Origin: Actinopolyspora mortivallis DSM 44261
GTDB lineage: Bacteria > Actinomycetota > Actinomycetes > Mycobacteriales > Pseudonocardiaceae
Direction of reading: 5' to 3'
NCBI RefSeq assembly: GCF_000384035.1
Contig: NZ_KB913024.1
Location: 1,850,770-1,914,769, forward strand
DNA length: 64,000 nt
Shown: piece by piece, positions 16,785 to 26,241 of the stretch
Numbering within the stretch: position 1 is the first letter of the stretch
Layout: each line of letters begins with the position of its first letter
The notes under the pieces: model-generated
The model's database searches: none
The model's input: the letters and a program-made list of their open reading frames with translations, nothing else
Told to the model about the DNA's origin: nothing
Program-made: the position numbers and the translations under genes

Positions 16785-18200
16785 TCACCCCCATCCGGCC
16801 CACCGGGCCACGGCGGCGGTGAGGCTGGTGACCACGATGCCGAGCCCGACCGGCAGCAGCGTGGCCACCGCGGTCCACGTGGCGCTGCGGGTTTCGTGCC
16901 AGATGGTGAGGATCGTGGTTCCACACGGGTTGTGCAGCAGGGTGAACAGCATCAGGTTCACGGCCGTGAGCAGGGTCCAGCCTCCCGCCTGCACGAGCAC
17001 GGTCGCGGTCTCGGCGGTGCCGAGTTCGAGCAGGACTCCCTGTTCGGCGCCGAACAGGTTCGTCCCGAGCGTCATCGTCAGCATCAGGATGGTGGGAACG
17101 ACGATCTCGTTGGCGGGAATGGCGACGACGTAGGCCAACAGGATGATGCCGTTGAGGCCCATCAACCATCCCAGCGGGGCGAGCAGGTCGACGAGGTGAG
17201 CGGCCAGACTCGCGTCGGCGACGGTGATGTTGCTGATCAGCCAGGTGGCCGCACCGGCGGGTGCGGCCATGGTCACCGCCCTGCGCAGCACTTTCAGGGT
17301 GCGGTCGATGAGGCTGGTGTAGAGGGTGCGCCAGATGCGGGGTGGGCGGTAGGGAGGCAGCTCCAGTGAGTAGACCGAGGTGGCGCCCCGAAGTACCGTT
17401 CGCGACAGTCCCCAGGAGACCACCAGGGCGGTCAGCACTCCCAGCGCGGCCACCGTGGTGACCGAGGCCGCGGCGACCACCGCGGCCAGCGGGGGCGGGG
17501 CGAGCTGTCCGAGGAAGACGGTGCCCAGCAGGATGAGCACGGGCCAACGGCCGTTGCAGATGCTGAAGTTGTTGGTGATCACCGCGATCAGCCGTTCCCG
17601 GGGGCTGTCGATGATGCGGGTGGCGGTGACCCCGGCGGCGTTGCAGCCGTATCCCATCATCATGGTCAGGGCCTGTTTGCCGTGCGCTCCGGCCTTGGCG
17701 AACAGCCTGTCGAGGTTGAACGCGACCCGGGGCAGATAACCGAAGTCCTCCAGGATCGTGAACAGGGGAAAGAAGATCGCCATGGGCGGCAGCATCACCG
17801 CCACCACCCAGGCGGTGGACAGATAGACCCCGTCGACCAGCAGTCCGCTCATCCAGTCCGGCAGCGACAGGAGTCGGGACAGACGGTTCAGCTGTTCGTG
17901 GCCGTGCTCGACCAGCAGGTTGGACAGCAGGTCCGAGGGTACGGCCGCGCCCGCGATGGTGAACCAGAAAACCCCGAACAGCAGCGCTCCCATGGCCAGG
18001 AACCCCCACACGCGGTGGGTCAGGATCCGGTCGAGGAGTTTGTCCAGGGTGGGGCGGGCTGGTCGTTCACCGTGGGACAGACTGGTGGCGCTGATGCGGG
18101 CCGCTTCGGCGTAGAGGGACTCCACGATGTCGTCCCGGAAGTTCTCGGGAAGTTCGGCCCGTAGCCTGTCGGTCTCGTCGAGGATCGGGGAGCGGGTCAT
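16785..18200 (-). CDS. feoB: FeoB membrane permease domain as a separate gene
   Basis: A 471-residue polytopic protein equal to the membrane part of the Fe(II) transporter FeoB. It has two gate domains with the motifs ILEDFGYLPRVAF near 150, TMMMGYGCNAAGVTATR near 186 and LLHNPCGTTILT near 434, including the conserved Cys of the permeation path. The GTPase half is encoded by the preceding gene, which overlaps by 4 bases. In most bacteria these are one polypeptide of about 650-770 residues. Split FeoB should reassemble in the membrane. It is the last gene of feoA-feoB(G)-feoB(M). Confidence 0.9.
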   Translation of the reverse strand: MTRSPILDETDRLRAELPENFRDDIVESLYAEAARISATSLSHGERPARPTLDKLLDRILTHRVWGFLAMGALLFGVFWFTIAGAAVPSDLLSNLLVEHGHEQLNRLSRLLSLPDWMSGLLVDGVYLSTAWVVAVMLPPMAIFFPLFTILEDFGYLPRVAFNLDRLFAKAGAHGKQALTMMMGYGCNAAGVTATRIIDSPRERLIAVITNNFSICNGRWPVLILLGTVFLGQLAPPPLAAVVAAASVTTVAALGVLTALVVSWGLSRTVLRGATSVYSLELPPYRPPRIWRTLYTSLIDRTLKVLRRAVTMAAPAGAATWLISNITVADASLAAHLVDLLAPLGWLMGLNGIILLAYVVAIPANEIVVPTILMLTMTLGTNLFGAEQGVLLELGTAETATVLVQAGGWTLLTAVNLMLFTLLHNPCGTTILTIWHETRSATWTAVATLLPVGLGIVVTSLTAAVARWAGWG

Positions 18201-19033
18201 GCGTCGGGTTCCTCCGGGACGGTCTCCGAGCGGAGTTCGGCGGGATCGGCCACGAGCTCACGCAACCTGCCCTCGGCGACGGCGCGTTCGAGCGTCGCGT
18301 CACCCTCCAGCAGCCGCAGCGCGACCCATCGGGGGTTGGTCACACCGGGGACGTGCCGTGCGACCCGCTCGGCGAGGTGGCTCACCGCGCGTTCGAGCCG
18401 CCGGTTCCGGTGGATGAGCCGGCGCCCACCGAAGGACGTGGGGGACAGTGCCACCCGTTCGACCGCGTCGAGCAGGTCCTCGATCCCGGTGCCCCGGCGT
18501 GCCGCCATGCCCACGGCGGGCACTCCGAGTTCGCGGGAGAGGTGCCGGAAGTCCACGGTGATGCCGTGGCGGCGGGCCTCGTCGACGAGGTTGACGGCGA
18601 CCACCACCCGTGTGGTGATCTGCAGGATCTGCAGTACGAGGTTGAGATCGCGTTCCAGCCGGGTGGCGTCGACGACCACCGTCGTCACGTCGGGGCGGCC
18701 GAACACCAGGAAGTCCCTGGCGATGTCCTCGTCCTCGCTGGTGGACAGCAGGGAGTACGTTCCGGGTAGGTCGACGAGCTTGTACCTGCGTTCGTGGTAC
18801 TCGAAACCGCCTTCGGCGCGGTCCACGGTCTTGCCCGCCCAGTTTCCCACGTGCTGTCGCAGGCCGGTCAGGGCGTTGAACACGGTGCTCTTGCCGGTGT
18901 TGGGGTTTCCCGCCAGGGCGACGACCAGGTCGTGTCCGGAGGGGTCCACTCCCAGTCGGCGCAGGTTGGCGGCGTTGTTGAGCGCGCATGTTCCGCACGC
19001 GCTCGTGGTGGGTGGCGAGGGGGTGGGGCTCAT
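18197..19033 (-). CDS. feoB: FeoB G-protein domain as a separate gene
   Basis: A 278-residue cytosolic GTPase. A short N-terminal stretch with CGTCALNNAANLRRLG precedes the G domain: G1 GNPNTGKST near residue 41, G3 DLPGTYSL near 86, G4 NLVD near 148. A helical GDI-like region completes it. It gates Fe(II) uptake by the permease encoded next. The stop codon overlaps the permease start (ATGA). The ATG at 19033 follows feoA by 8 bases. I see no frameshift that would rejoin the halves: each has a proper start and stop. Confidence 0.9.
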   Translation of the reverse strand: MSPTPSPPTTSACGTCALNNAANLRRLGVDPSGHDLVVALAGNPNTGKSTVFNALTGLRQHVGNWAGKTVDRAEGGFEYHERRYKLVDLPGTYSLLSTSEDEDIARDFLVFGRPDVTTVVVDATRLERDLNLVLQILQITTRVVVAVNLVDEARRHGITVDFRHLSRELGVPAVGMAARRGTGIEDLLDAVERVALSPTSFGGRRLIHRNRRLERAVSHLAERVARHVPGVTNPRWVALRLLEGDATLERAVAEGRLRELVADPAELRSETVPEEPDA

Positions 19034-19041
19034 CGTGGGTC

Positions 19042-19278
19042 TCACCCCTGGTGACGGTCGACGTGGATCCTGCCCGCATGGTTCCGGCGCAGCACGAGCA
19101 GGCTGCCGCGCACCAGGTAGGCGGTCGGGTCGCCGAGCGGGCTGCTCCGCTCGGCCCGGATCCGAGTCCCCGGCAGGATTCCCAGGTCCATCAGCCGCCG
19201 TCGTTGGGGGCCTTCGACGTCCAGGGCGGTCACCGTCGCGGTCTCTCCCGGGGAAAGCCGGTCCAGTGTCGTGTTCAT
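19042..19278 (-). CDS. feoA: FeoA ferrous iron transport accessory protein
   Basis: A 78-residue SH3-like protein (LDRLSPGETATVTAL, RRRLMDLGILPGTRI, YLVRGSLLVLRRNHAG). FeoA supports FeoB-mediated Fe(II) import from the cytoplasmic side. GGAGGGAG lies upstream of the ATG at 19278. It heads the feo operon. I see no canonical IdeR/DtxR box in the 350 bases upstream; a small TTTCG/CGAAA hairpin at 19331-19346 is the only structure. Confidence 0.93.
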   Translation of the reverse strand: MNTTLDRLSPGETATVTALDVEGPQRRRLMDLGILPGTRIRAERSSPLGDPTAYLVRGSLLVLRRNHAGRIHVDRHQG

Positions 19279-19633
19279 GTCCGGGATCTCCCTCCACCGG
19301 AACGAAGAGTTTCCAGGAACCCAACACATGTTTCGTCAAGGCGAAAACACTGCTGTGTTACAGCGTAACCGCGTCGGAGGGTCGGGAAAACAGGGGCCAC
19401 GAGGTCGGTGGCGTGCCGGAACGGTTCTCCTGGTTACCGGCGCGGAACCACACCGGCAGGAGGCCACTTCCGACGAGCGCTCCGACGACGAGTCACCGAA
19501 GGAGGTCCGGGTCGGACCACCGGGGAGTCGAGCACGTCGTTTTCACGTTCCGTTCCCGCGGAGCCAGGTCACCGTTTCCGTTCTCCCGTTACGATCACCC
19601 CGCGTCGCCACCCGCACACGGAGGAGGGAACGT

Positions 19634-20473
19634 ATGACGCGCTCATCGGCCGCGCGGGAAGTCACCGGAACCGGAGCACGGTGGGAGCACGGCCGGACGG
19701 GAAGGTTCGTCCGGAGTCGCGTGAGACGGGTGACGGCCGCCGTGCACGGCGCGGTTCTGCTGCTGGTGGCCCTGCCGGGCTCGGCGGTGGCCGAAACCGT
19801 CCCCCGGCGGATCCCGGCCGACTCCACCTCCCTGGACCGGAAGTGGATGCCGGCCTTCGACTACGACGGGGACGGATGCTACCCCAGCGTGGCCGTCGGC
19901 CCGGACGGCACGGTGAACTCGGGACTGGACAACTCGGGGGCGCTGGACGGGCAGTGCCACGACCTCTCCGACCTGGAGAACTCCAATGTTTATGCCCGTT
20001 CCGAGAGCAACCACGGCTGGCAGGCCCACCTGTACGACGTGTACTTCCAGAAGGACCAGGCCGTTCCCGGTTTCGACGTGTTCGGTCACCGACACGACAT
20101 CGAGCACGTGGTGGTGTGGGTGCACGAGGGCCGTGCCCGCTACGTGTCCACCTCGGCCCACGGCGAGTACGACGTGCATCCGGCCTCCGCCGTCGACTGG
20201 CACGAGGGCACCCACGCGAAGGTCGTCTACCACAAGGACGGTGTGGGCACCCACGCCTTCCGGCTGGCGGGAGAGGACGAACAGCCGGAGAACGACCTGG
20301 GAGACTGGCACTATCCGGCCCTGGTGAGCTGGGAACGTTTTCCCGGTGACACCCGCTCGGTACTGAGCGAGGCCGACTTCGGCCACGCCGCGTTCGCGAT
20401 CACCGACGGGGCGTTCCGGGACAACCTCGCCGCGGCCGAACCCGCCGGTATCCCGTTCGATCCCTCCCTGTGA
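19634..20473 (+). CDS. Secreted NPP1/NLP-type necrosis-inducing-like protein
   Basis: A 279-residue exported protein. A long basic n-region and hydrophobic core (about residues 34-55) end in GSAVAETV, a likely signal peptidase site. The mature part matches the NPP1 family: FDYDGDGCYPSVAV near 75, LYDVYFQKDQAV near 132 and the heptapeptide region FGHRHDIEHVVVWV near 147. Classical cytotoxic NLPs have GHRHDWE; here Trp is Ile, while the metal-binding His and Asp/Glu remain. Cysteines at GCYPS and GQCHD can form the type I disulfide. GAGGAGGGAA precedes the ATG. NLPs permeabilise plant membranes in pathogens; in soil actinomycetes the role is unknown. Confidence 0.88.
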   Translation: MTRSSAAREVTGTGARWEHGRTGRFVRSRVRRVTAAVHGAVLLLVALPGSAVAETVPRRIPADSTSLDRKWMPAFDYDGDGCYPSVAVGPDGTVNSGLDNSGALDGQCHDLSDLENSNVYARSESNHGWQAHLYDVYFQKDQAVPGFDVFGHRHDIEHVVVWVHEGRARYVSTSAHGEYDVHPASAVDWHEGTHAKVVYHKDGVGTHAFRLAGEDEQPENDLGDWHYPALVSWERFPGDTRSVLSEADFGHAAFAITDGAFRDNLAAAEPAGIPFDPSL

Positions 20474-20556
20474 CCCGAGTCCCGCGACCGAGAGGTTCGG
20501 CGGGGCTCACCGGGTTCCCGAACCGGCGGGACCTGCCGGCGGGGAGAGCGGGACGG

Positions 20557-22119
20557 TCACCACAGACTCATGTGGTACAGCCGGGGCCACAGCCGGGACC
20601 AGGGCAGTTTCGGATCCTCGGCGACCCAGATCCTCATGCCCTCGTAGTAGGTGGAGGCGGGCAGGTCGGTGTTGACGGTGCCGACCTGCCGTACCGACTC
20701 GAACAGCTCTCCCAGTCGCTGCCGGTCGGAGCCGAGGTAGACCACCCTCCGCACCCGCTCGGAGGGGTGCCCGAAGTACCAGAACCCCCGGCTGGGGCTG
20801 TAGACCTCGGACAGGCCGTGCTCGGGACCGAAATGGTGCAGCGCCCCGGCCGACCAGTAGTCGTGGGTGACGACGGCTTTGGTGTTCTCGCTTCCCGGCA
20901 GGTTGTGGTACGCGGCGGCGAGCTGCTCCGTGATCGGCTGCCATCCCAGGCTGGCCGTGGCCACCACGTTCGCCGGCCCGATGGACGAGACCGGGGCGAG
21001 GGGCAGCGTGTGCACCGCCGTGGGAAGCGCCCACAGGTAGGCCGCCGCCACCCCGGCGGTCCATCCGCGGAACAACCACCGGTACCGCCGAGTGCGGGGA
21101 CGTCGCCACCACCACTGCTGCACGAGGACGGCCCCGGCGGCGAACAGCACGGCGTAGAAACCGGCCAGGTAGTAGGAACGTCCGCCACTGGCGGCGAACA
21201 CCACCGTGAGCAGCACCGCCGTGACCCCCAGGAACCGGTACTCACGCAGCCCGCGCGCGAACAGCAGTCCACCCAGCCCCAACAGCGTCAACACGGAACC
21301 GATCGGGCCGACCTGGGTGAGCAGCACCTTCAGGAAGGCCTCCACCCCGCCGGTCTCGGCCTCCACGACATCGGCCATGTCCAGCTGTGGCCAGCCGTGA
21401 CGCCACTGCCACAGCACACTGGGCAACGCGGCGAACACGGCCAACGCACCGCCCGCCCACAGCCCAGGGCGCCGCAGCAGCCGCCGGGGCCCGAGCACGA
21501 CACTCACGGGCACCAGCACCACCCACAGTGCCGGGATGAGCAGTTTGAACTGCAGCGCCAAGGCCGTGACCGCTCCGGCGGCCAACAGCAGAAGGTCCCC
21601 CGAGTCGCCGGTGGGGTGCCGGCGGACCCACCGCACCAGCAGCCACAGCACCCAGGCCCACATCGTCTGGTCGAACGAGTAGGTGACCAGCAGGTGCGCC
21701 GAACCCACGAAATGGGGGGCCAGCACGCAGGCGAGGGCGGTGCAGGTCTGTGCCGTGCGTGTTCCCCCGAGTTCCCGCGTGGTCAGCGCCGTCAGCACGA
21801 GGTAGCCGATCGTGGACAGCAACGACGGCAGCCGCAGCGCCTCCAGCGAGTCGGGGAACAGGGCCTGCATGGTGCGCGCGAGCAGCGGCACTCCGAAGGG
21901 CTGGTCCACGTACCCGAGGGAGAGATGGTGTCCCGCCGCCAGGAAGTACAGCTCGTCACCGAAGTAGCCGTAGCGTGAGGCGACCAGGGTTCCCACGGTG
22001 AGCACGCCGAGACCGAGCACGGTGAGCGGAAGCCACGCGAAGGCGGGAGGCCGGTGGGGGACGGACGGGCCGGGCTCACGCAGCGAAGTTCCGGCGGAGG
22101 CCGGGGGTGCTGTGGACAT
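20557..22119 (-). CDS. GT39-type membrane glycosyltransferase (PMT_2)
   Basis: A 520-residue polytopic protein with about ten hydrophobic segments. RYGYFGDELYFLAAGHHLSLGYVDQP (about residues 49-74; key acidic GDE) is the first extracytoplasmic loop typical of the ArnT/PMT_2 group, which transfers sugars from lipid-phosphate carriers. A soluble C-terminal part (from about 400) contains WQPITEQLAAAY. The acceptor is unknown. It is convergent with the NLP gene across 83 bases. Confidence 0.85.
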   Translation of the reverse strand: MSTAPPASAGTSLREPGPSVPHRPPAFAWLPLTVLGLGVLTVGTLVASRYGYFGDELYFLAAGHHLSLGYVDQPFGVPLLARTMQALFPDSLEALRLPSLLSTIGYLVLTALTTRELGGTRTAQTCTALACVLAPHFVGSAHLLVTYSFDQTMWAWVLWLLVRWVRRHPTGDSGDLLLLAAGAVTALALQFKLLIPALWVVLVPVSVVLGPRRLLRRPGLWAGGALAVFAALPSVLWQWRHGWPQLDMADVVEAETGGVEAFLKVLLTQVGPIGSVLTLLGLGGLLFARGLREYRFLGVTAVLLTVVFAASGGRSYYLAGFYAVLFAAGAVLVQQWWWRRPRTRRYRWLFRGWTAGVAAAYLWALPTAVHTLPLAPVSSIGPANVVATASLGWQPITEQLAAAYHNLPGSENTKAVVTHDYWSAGALHHFGPEHGLSEVYSPSRGFWYFGHPSERVRRVVYLGSDRQRLGELFESVRQVGTVNTDLPASTYYEGMRIWVAEDPKLPWSRLWPRLYHMSLW

Positions 22120-22200
22120 TACGCTCCGAAGTGGCTATGGGAACAGCCCGACAGGCACGGGGCCGCATCGGAGTTGTCACGGGCGGAAGGCCCCACTGTG

Positions 22201-22692
22201 TCAGCGTTTCCTCGGGGGAGGGTCCTTGCGCAGCAGATCCGGGCCGAGGATCCGGCGTACGACACGGCGGGCCAGGCTGCGTCGTTTCTGCGGGGGCCCC
22301 ACCGTTTCGGAGGAACCGTCCCCCGAGGCCGCCGCGGTGTCCGGCGAGGGGGCCTCGACGGGTCGCTGCTGGCTCGCCGGAGACGCGGTGCCGGGCGGAG
22401 GAGCGGGTTCGGTCTCGCCGGGCTCCTCCGCGGCCTGGGTCGGTGGGGTCGGCTCCGGGTTCAGGCGTTTGGCGAACTCCGGTGCCTGTTCCCGGATGGC
22501 GGGGATGAACGGTTGCGTGACCTCGAGCCGTTCCGTCCACGGTGCCGGGTTCAACGGCTGGTCCGGAGGAACGAGCTCCCCCTCGATGCGGGTGGTCAGT
22601 GGTCCCGCGTCGTTGGTGAAGTCACTGTGCGGTTGTTCGTGCGGCACCAGAGGCTGGAACCAGGGTCGAGCACGGTCGTCTTGAAGTGTCAT
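22201..22692 (-). CDS. Proline-rich hypothetical protein
   Basis: A 163-residue protein. I use ATG 22692, which gives MTLQDDRARPWFQPLVPHEQ, a likely genuine start of a cytosolic protein. The first 70 residues are folded-looking; residues 80-140 are rich in Pro, Glu and Ala; the C-terminus is very basic (RRSLARRVVRRILG). There is no signal peptide or membrane segment. I do not recognise the family. It follows the GT39 region on the same strand, upstream of it. Confidence 0.6.
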   Translation of the reverse strand: MTLQDDRARPWFQPLVPHEQPHSDFTNDAGPLTTRIEGELVPPDQPLNPAPWTERLEVTQPFIPAIREQAPEFAKRLNPEPTPPTQAAEEPGETEPAPPPGTASPASQQRPVEAPSPDTAAASGDGSSETVGPPQKRRSLARRVVRRILGPDLLRKDPPPRKR

Positions 22693-23416
22693 CCGTATCG
22701 ACTCGTGATAGGAGCAAACGGCCAGTCCCACCGGAGGGTGAATCCCTGTCCGGCGTACCAGAGCCTACCGGTAACACTCCGATTAAGCACCACCCGCCGA
22801 GGGCGTGTGACCGAACCTGGCAGCTCAGAGGTGTTGCCCGAATGCGTCACACCCCTCGCGCGACCCCCGGGGGGTGGCGCGGTGTCGGTGAGACGAACCC
22901 CGTCTCGAGGGGACGCTCGGGGGCCGCGTCGGCGTGTGGCCGCGTGTCCGCCGGAGCACAGTCGGTGACCGTTCCGGCTTTCCCGTGTGTGGGAGGTCCA
23001 CCGGTGTCCGGCAGGTTGACGGGCTCCTCGGCGACCGGAGGCCCAGGAGGCGACCAGGGGCCGACGTTGCCATCTCCCCGGCAGCGCGGAGAGTTCGAAG
23101 GTCTCCGCGCGAAGAGACAATCACCTTTCCGGAGGCTTGTCCCGGACACAACGTAATAGACAATCCTCCTTTTGAGTGTGATCACAACAATTTTCCGAAA
23201 CGGGAGGAAAAAAGCCCGGAGAAAACGAGTTCCCGTTCCGAGTGGGACGATGACACGATCGTGCATTTCCCGGCATGAATCGCCCCCACGGGAATCAGTG
23301 GATACTAACCTCGAACGAGAGTCGAGACCGGTGCTCCTGCCCGGATTCCTCGACGTCGGAGCAGACTTCGGCAGAAGTGAGCACGGCGACGGGTGTCGGC
23401 CAGGAAGGACGGAGAG
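22693..23416. other. 724-base non-coding interval
   Basis: I find no convincing gene: open frames here are short, differ on both strands and lack ribosome sites. The segment 23130-23290 is distinctly AT-richer and includes the palindrome TGTGATCACA at 23177-23186, a possible GntR/CRP-type operator. It probably holds promoters for the flanking genes. Confidence 0.4.
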
Positions 23417-23689
23417 GTGAAGTGGAATCTACGACTCGTGGCGGCCCACCGGGGCATCTGGAAGGCGGGAGAGTTGCAGCGCAGACTCGCCGAACACGGA
23501 TTGCACGTCTCGGCGGGGAAGCTGTCTGGTCTCTGGTCGGGCACGCCGATCAGTCTGAAACTGTCCGATCTGGATGTCATCTGTGAAGTGCTGGACTGCG
23601 ACATCGGGGAGTTGTTGACACCGGAACCGGGCGTCTCCCCCGGAAAGGCGACGGACGATCGGGCGGGGCGATATGAGAACGACGAATGA
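23417..23689 (+). CDS. Small Cro/C1-type helix-turn-helix protein
   Basis: A 90-residue XRE-like protein. WNLRLVAAHRGIWKAGELQR, GLHVSAGKLSGLWSG and LDVICEVLDCDIGELL (about residues 3-70) form the HTH_26-type domain. Close relatives in actinomycetes are usually found next to integrase and recombination-directionality genes on mobile elements, but none is adjacent here. GTG 23417 gives the conserved MKWNLRL start. The C-terminal 20 residues are polar. The 270 bases downstream hold no gene I can support. Confidence 0.75.
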   Translation: MKWNLRLVAAHRGIWKAGELQRRLAEHGLHVSAGKLSGLWSGTPISLKLSDLDVICEVLDCDIGELLTPEPGVSPGKATDDRAGRYENDE

Positions 23690-23963
23690 GTCTTCGGCCC
23701 AACGGGTCGTCGTGGGAACGGTGGCACAACGAAAGTGGGACCGGAACCAACGAGGCAGCGGCGTGTTCCGTCGTTGCGGTCGCCCGCGGCCTCCGTCCGC
23801 GCGCTCGCGGGCGACAGCGAGTCGGTTCCGCCGTGCTCCGATAGCGTGAAATACCGCCGCCAGGCCGTGCGGAGTGCGACACTGCCGCCACACCAGCAGC
23901 CAGCCCTCCCGGTAGGCACCCATCACACCGGGACCCGCGGACCAACACCGGTGAGGAGAGACC

Positions 23964-24986
23964 ATGACCGAGGCGGCAGTCCCCCACGGGTTCGTTCCCA
24001 CCTCGACCTCGTGGACCAACGCGTATCGGGGCTGGATCCTCGGGTTCGCCGGACAGGAGGAGTCCCGGCGTCCGGTGCTGCTGCACACCGACACCAGCGG
24101 CTTGTCCTGGTCACGACGGGCGGCGCCTCAGGTCGAGGTGAGCGAGTTCTCCGGGCACGTACGGGTGCACGCGATGACCGAGCGGGACCTGCTGGTCACC
24201 AACGGCGAAACCGTTTTCGCCACGCACGACGGGGCCGCACACTGGCACCTCGTGGAACTCGCCGAGACGGGCAACCCGGTGCTGGTGGGGGACCTGGCCT
24301 CCAACGAGCACTTCTGTTACGCGGTGGTCACCTCCGGTGCTGAAGAGACCGGACGGACCCGTCTGCTCGTGTCACCGGTCTCCGAGTCGCGGTGGGAACC
24401 GGCGACCGGGATCGAGGTTCCCGGTCCCGCGGGCGGATCGGTGGTGGCGACGGGCAGTGCCGCCTTCGTCGCTCTCGGAGGAGGGGGCGTTCCCGGGCGG
24501 TACTGGGTCAGTGACAACGGAACGGACTGGCGGGAGGGCAGCCCGCCGTGTGCGGAGCCCTACATGGCCGCCTGGCTCACGGTACCGCCGGCGGATCCGT
24601 CCATGGTGTTCGCGTTGTGCTCCTACCAGGCGGACCAGCCCCCGGGCCACACCTACAAGGACCTGAAGTGTTCCCTGGGGCGGGGGGAGTTCCGGACACT
24701 GGGTCGGGCACCGGCACCCGGAATCAGCCGGGGACTGGCCGTGTCCACCCCGCTGTCGGTGGTGGTGAGTTCGGTCGGGGGCGGTTTCGGGTTCCTGTTC
24801 CGCTCCACCGACGGCGGAAGGGAATGGGAGACCGCGCTGCGCCGGGAACCCCCGATGTTTCTCGACCTGGATTTCCAGGATCCGGTGCACGGGGTGGTGC
24901 TGCGGGGCTCCGGCACGGGACGACACGGTGCGGTGCTGCGTACTTTCGACGGCGGGGCGAGCTGGCAGGAGCTGTCGCTGGGCTAG
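23964..24986 (+). CDS. BNR/sortilin-type beta-propeller protein
   Basis: A 340-residue protein made of repeated propeller blades with Asp-box-like turns (SWSRRAAP, THDGAAHWHLVEL, VSDNGTDWREGSP, STDGGREWETALR, TFDGGASWQELSLG). No signal peptide or membrane anchor is visible from the ATG at 23964 (GAGGAG upstream), so it should be cytosolic unless exported unusually. Similar proteins are annotated as exo-sialidase-like or photosystem-stability-factor-like, but sialidase catalytic residues are not apparent. Function unknown. It is convergent with marR 15 bases away. Confidence 0.8.
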   Translation: MTEAAVPHGFVPTSTSWTNAYRGWILGFAGQEESRRPVLLHTDTSGLSWSRRAAPQVEVSEFSGHVRVHAMTERDLLVTNGETVFATHDGAAHWHLVELAETGNPVLVGDLASNEHFCYAVVTSGAEETGRTRLLVSPVSESRWEPATGIEVPGPAGGSVVATGSAAFVALGGGGVPGRYWVSDNGTDWREGSPPCAEPYMAAWLTVPPADPSMVFALCSYQADQPPGHTYKDLKCSLGRGEFRTLGRAPAPGISRGLAVSTPLSVVVSSVGGGFGFLFRSTDGGREWETALRREPPMFLDLDFQDPVHGVVLRGSGTGRHGAVLRTFDGGASWQELSLG

Positions 24987-25001
24987 GCCGCCACGGAGGG
25001 C

Positions 25002-25460
25002 TCAGGAGGCGGGAGAGTCCTCGTGGGACCGGACGGAGAGGATCTCGGTCAGACGCTCCAGGGCGGGCATGGCCGTGGCCAGGGCCGTTCTGTCCTCGAC
25101 GGTGAGTTCGGCCAGTGCCCGTTCCAGGGTCTGTCGACTGGCCTTGTCGTAACGTTCCAGCAGCCTCCGGGCTCGCGGAGTGATCGACAGCTGTACCGTG
25201 CGTAGGTCCCGGTGGGTGGTGTTTCTGTCCACCAGGCCGGAGGAACTCATCGTCCGCACGAGATTGCTGACCGTTGCCGGCGAGGTGTGGAGCTGTTCCG
25301 CTGCCGCCTTGGTTCCGAGCGGACCCTCGTCGGAGAGCACGCGAAGCAACTCGATCTGCGCCTCGGGCAGGTCGGGGAGGTCTTCGGCGGTCCTGGTCGA
25401 ACGCAGCACGGCCCGCCGCAGCGGGCCGAGCAGACGGCTGAGTGAAGCGGCTGTGGTCAC
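25002..25460 (-). CDS. MarR-family regulator divergent from padC
   Basis: A 152-residue winged-helix repressor. The DNA-binding region (about residues 30-100) has [34 protein letters not shown] and the wing [21 protein letters not shown] start at GTG 25460; no Shine-Dalgarno is seen, suggesting a leaderless message. It is divergent from the phenolic acid decarboxylase gene, and a palindromic site lies between. By analogy with MarR/PadR systems, a phenolic acid is the likely inducer; this is inference. Confidence 0.85.
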   Translation of the reverse strand: MTTAASLSRLLGPLRRAVLRSTRTAEDLPDLPEAQIELLRVLSDEGPLGTKAAAEQLHTSPATVSNLVRTMSSSGLVDRNTTHRDLRTVQLSITPRARRLLERYDKASRQTLERALAELTVEDRTALATAMPALERLTEILSVRSHEDSPAS

Positions 25461-25483
25461 GGGAACATTGTGACACACTTTAT

Positions 25484-25511
25484 TTTGACTCAAACTAGTT
25501 TTGCAACAAAA
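25484..25511. promoter_or_regulatory. MarR-type operator between marR and padC
   Basis: An AT-rich imperfect palindrome centred on AAACTAGTTT, with TTTTGACTCAAAC on the left and GTTTTGCAACAAAA-like bases on the right. The half-site TTTGACTCAAA nearly matches the arms at 4483-4509. Confidence 0.6.
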
Positions 25512-25550
25512 ATGAAGGTGTCCCGGCAACGACACGCAGGGAGGTGTGTG

Positions 25551-26069
25551 ATGACCGCGCTGTTCCCGGCCGCTCCGGAGCAGGACCTCACGGGCATCCT
25601 CGGCAGGCACTTCATCTACACCTACGCCAACGGATGGCGGTACGAGATGTACGTGAAGAACGCCGAGACGATCGACTACCGCATCCACAGCGGGATGGTG
25701 GGGGGACGCTGGGTCAAGGACCAGCCCGTCGACCTCGTCCGACTCGCCGAGGACAGTTACAAGATCTCCTGGAACGAACCCACCGGCACCTCGGTCAGCG
25801 TCAACGTGCTGCTCGGCCCGCGACGCCTGCACGGGGTGATCTTCTTCCCGCGCTGGGTCCACCAGCATCCGGAACGCACCGTGTGCTTCCAGAACGAGCA
25901 TCTCGAACAGATGAAGCGTTACCGCGACCAGGGACCCACCTATCCCGTGTTCACGGTTCCCGAGTTCGCCACCATCACCTTCGTCGAGGACAGGGGCCTT
26001 GACGACGAGACCGTCATCGCCGAACCCCCGGAGAGGCTCCCCGAGGGCTACACCACGCGCGTCAACTGA
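25551..26069 (+). CDS. padC: Phenolic acid decarboxylase
   Basis: A 172-residue lipocalin-like enzyme that decarboxylates p-coumarate, ferulate or caffeate to vinylphenols without a cofactor. Family residues are visible: the tyrosine pair in [14 protein letters not shown], the arginine in [13 protein letters not shown] and the glutamate in [10 protein letters not shown], equivalent to Tyr11/Tyr13/Arg41/Glu64 of the Bacillus enzyme. It is the normal full length. GGGAGG lies before the ATG at 25551. Divergent MarR control makes it a likely detoxification gene for plant-derived acids. Confidence 0.93.
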   Translation: MTALFPAAPEQDLTGILGRHFIYTYANGWRYEMYVKNAETIDYRIHSGMVGGRWVKDQPVDLVRLAEDSYKISWNEPTGTSVSVNVLLGPRRLHGVIFFPRWVHQHPERTVCFQNEHLEQMKRYRDQGPTYPVFTVPEFATITFVEDRGLDDETVIAEPPERLPEGYTTRVN

Positions 26070-26241
26070 CTCCGCCGGAGAAACCCCCACCCTCGTCCGT
26101 GGGCGGTTCACCGTCGGGTACCCGGTGGATACGAGCAGCGCGAGGTTCTCCGTGTCCGACACGGACGTTCCCTCGGCAGTCGTGTCGAGTGGCGGGCTCT
26201 CCGGGAACGAGGGTCCACGAGACCGCGGTTACGGTCGGGGC

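Noticed and set aside
22201..23156. Possible riboswitch in the interval upstream of the hypothetical gene
   Set aside because: I compared it by eye with the ydaO-type c-di-AMP consensus and could not find the conserved core; no other class was recognised.
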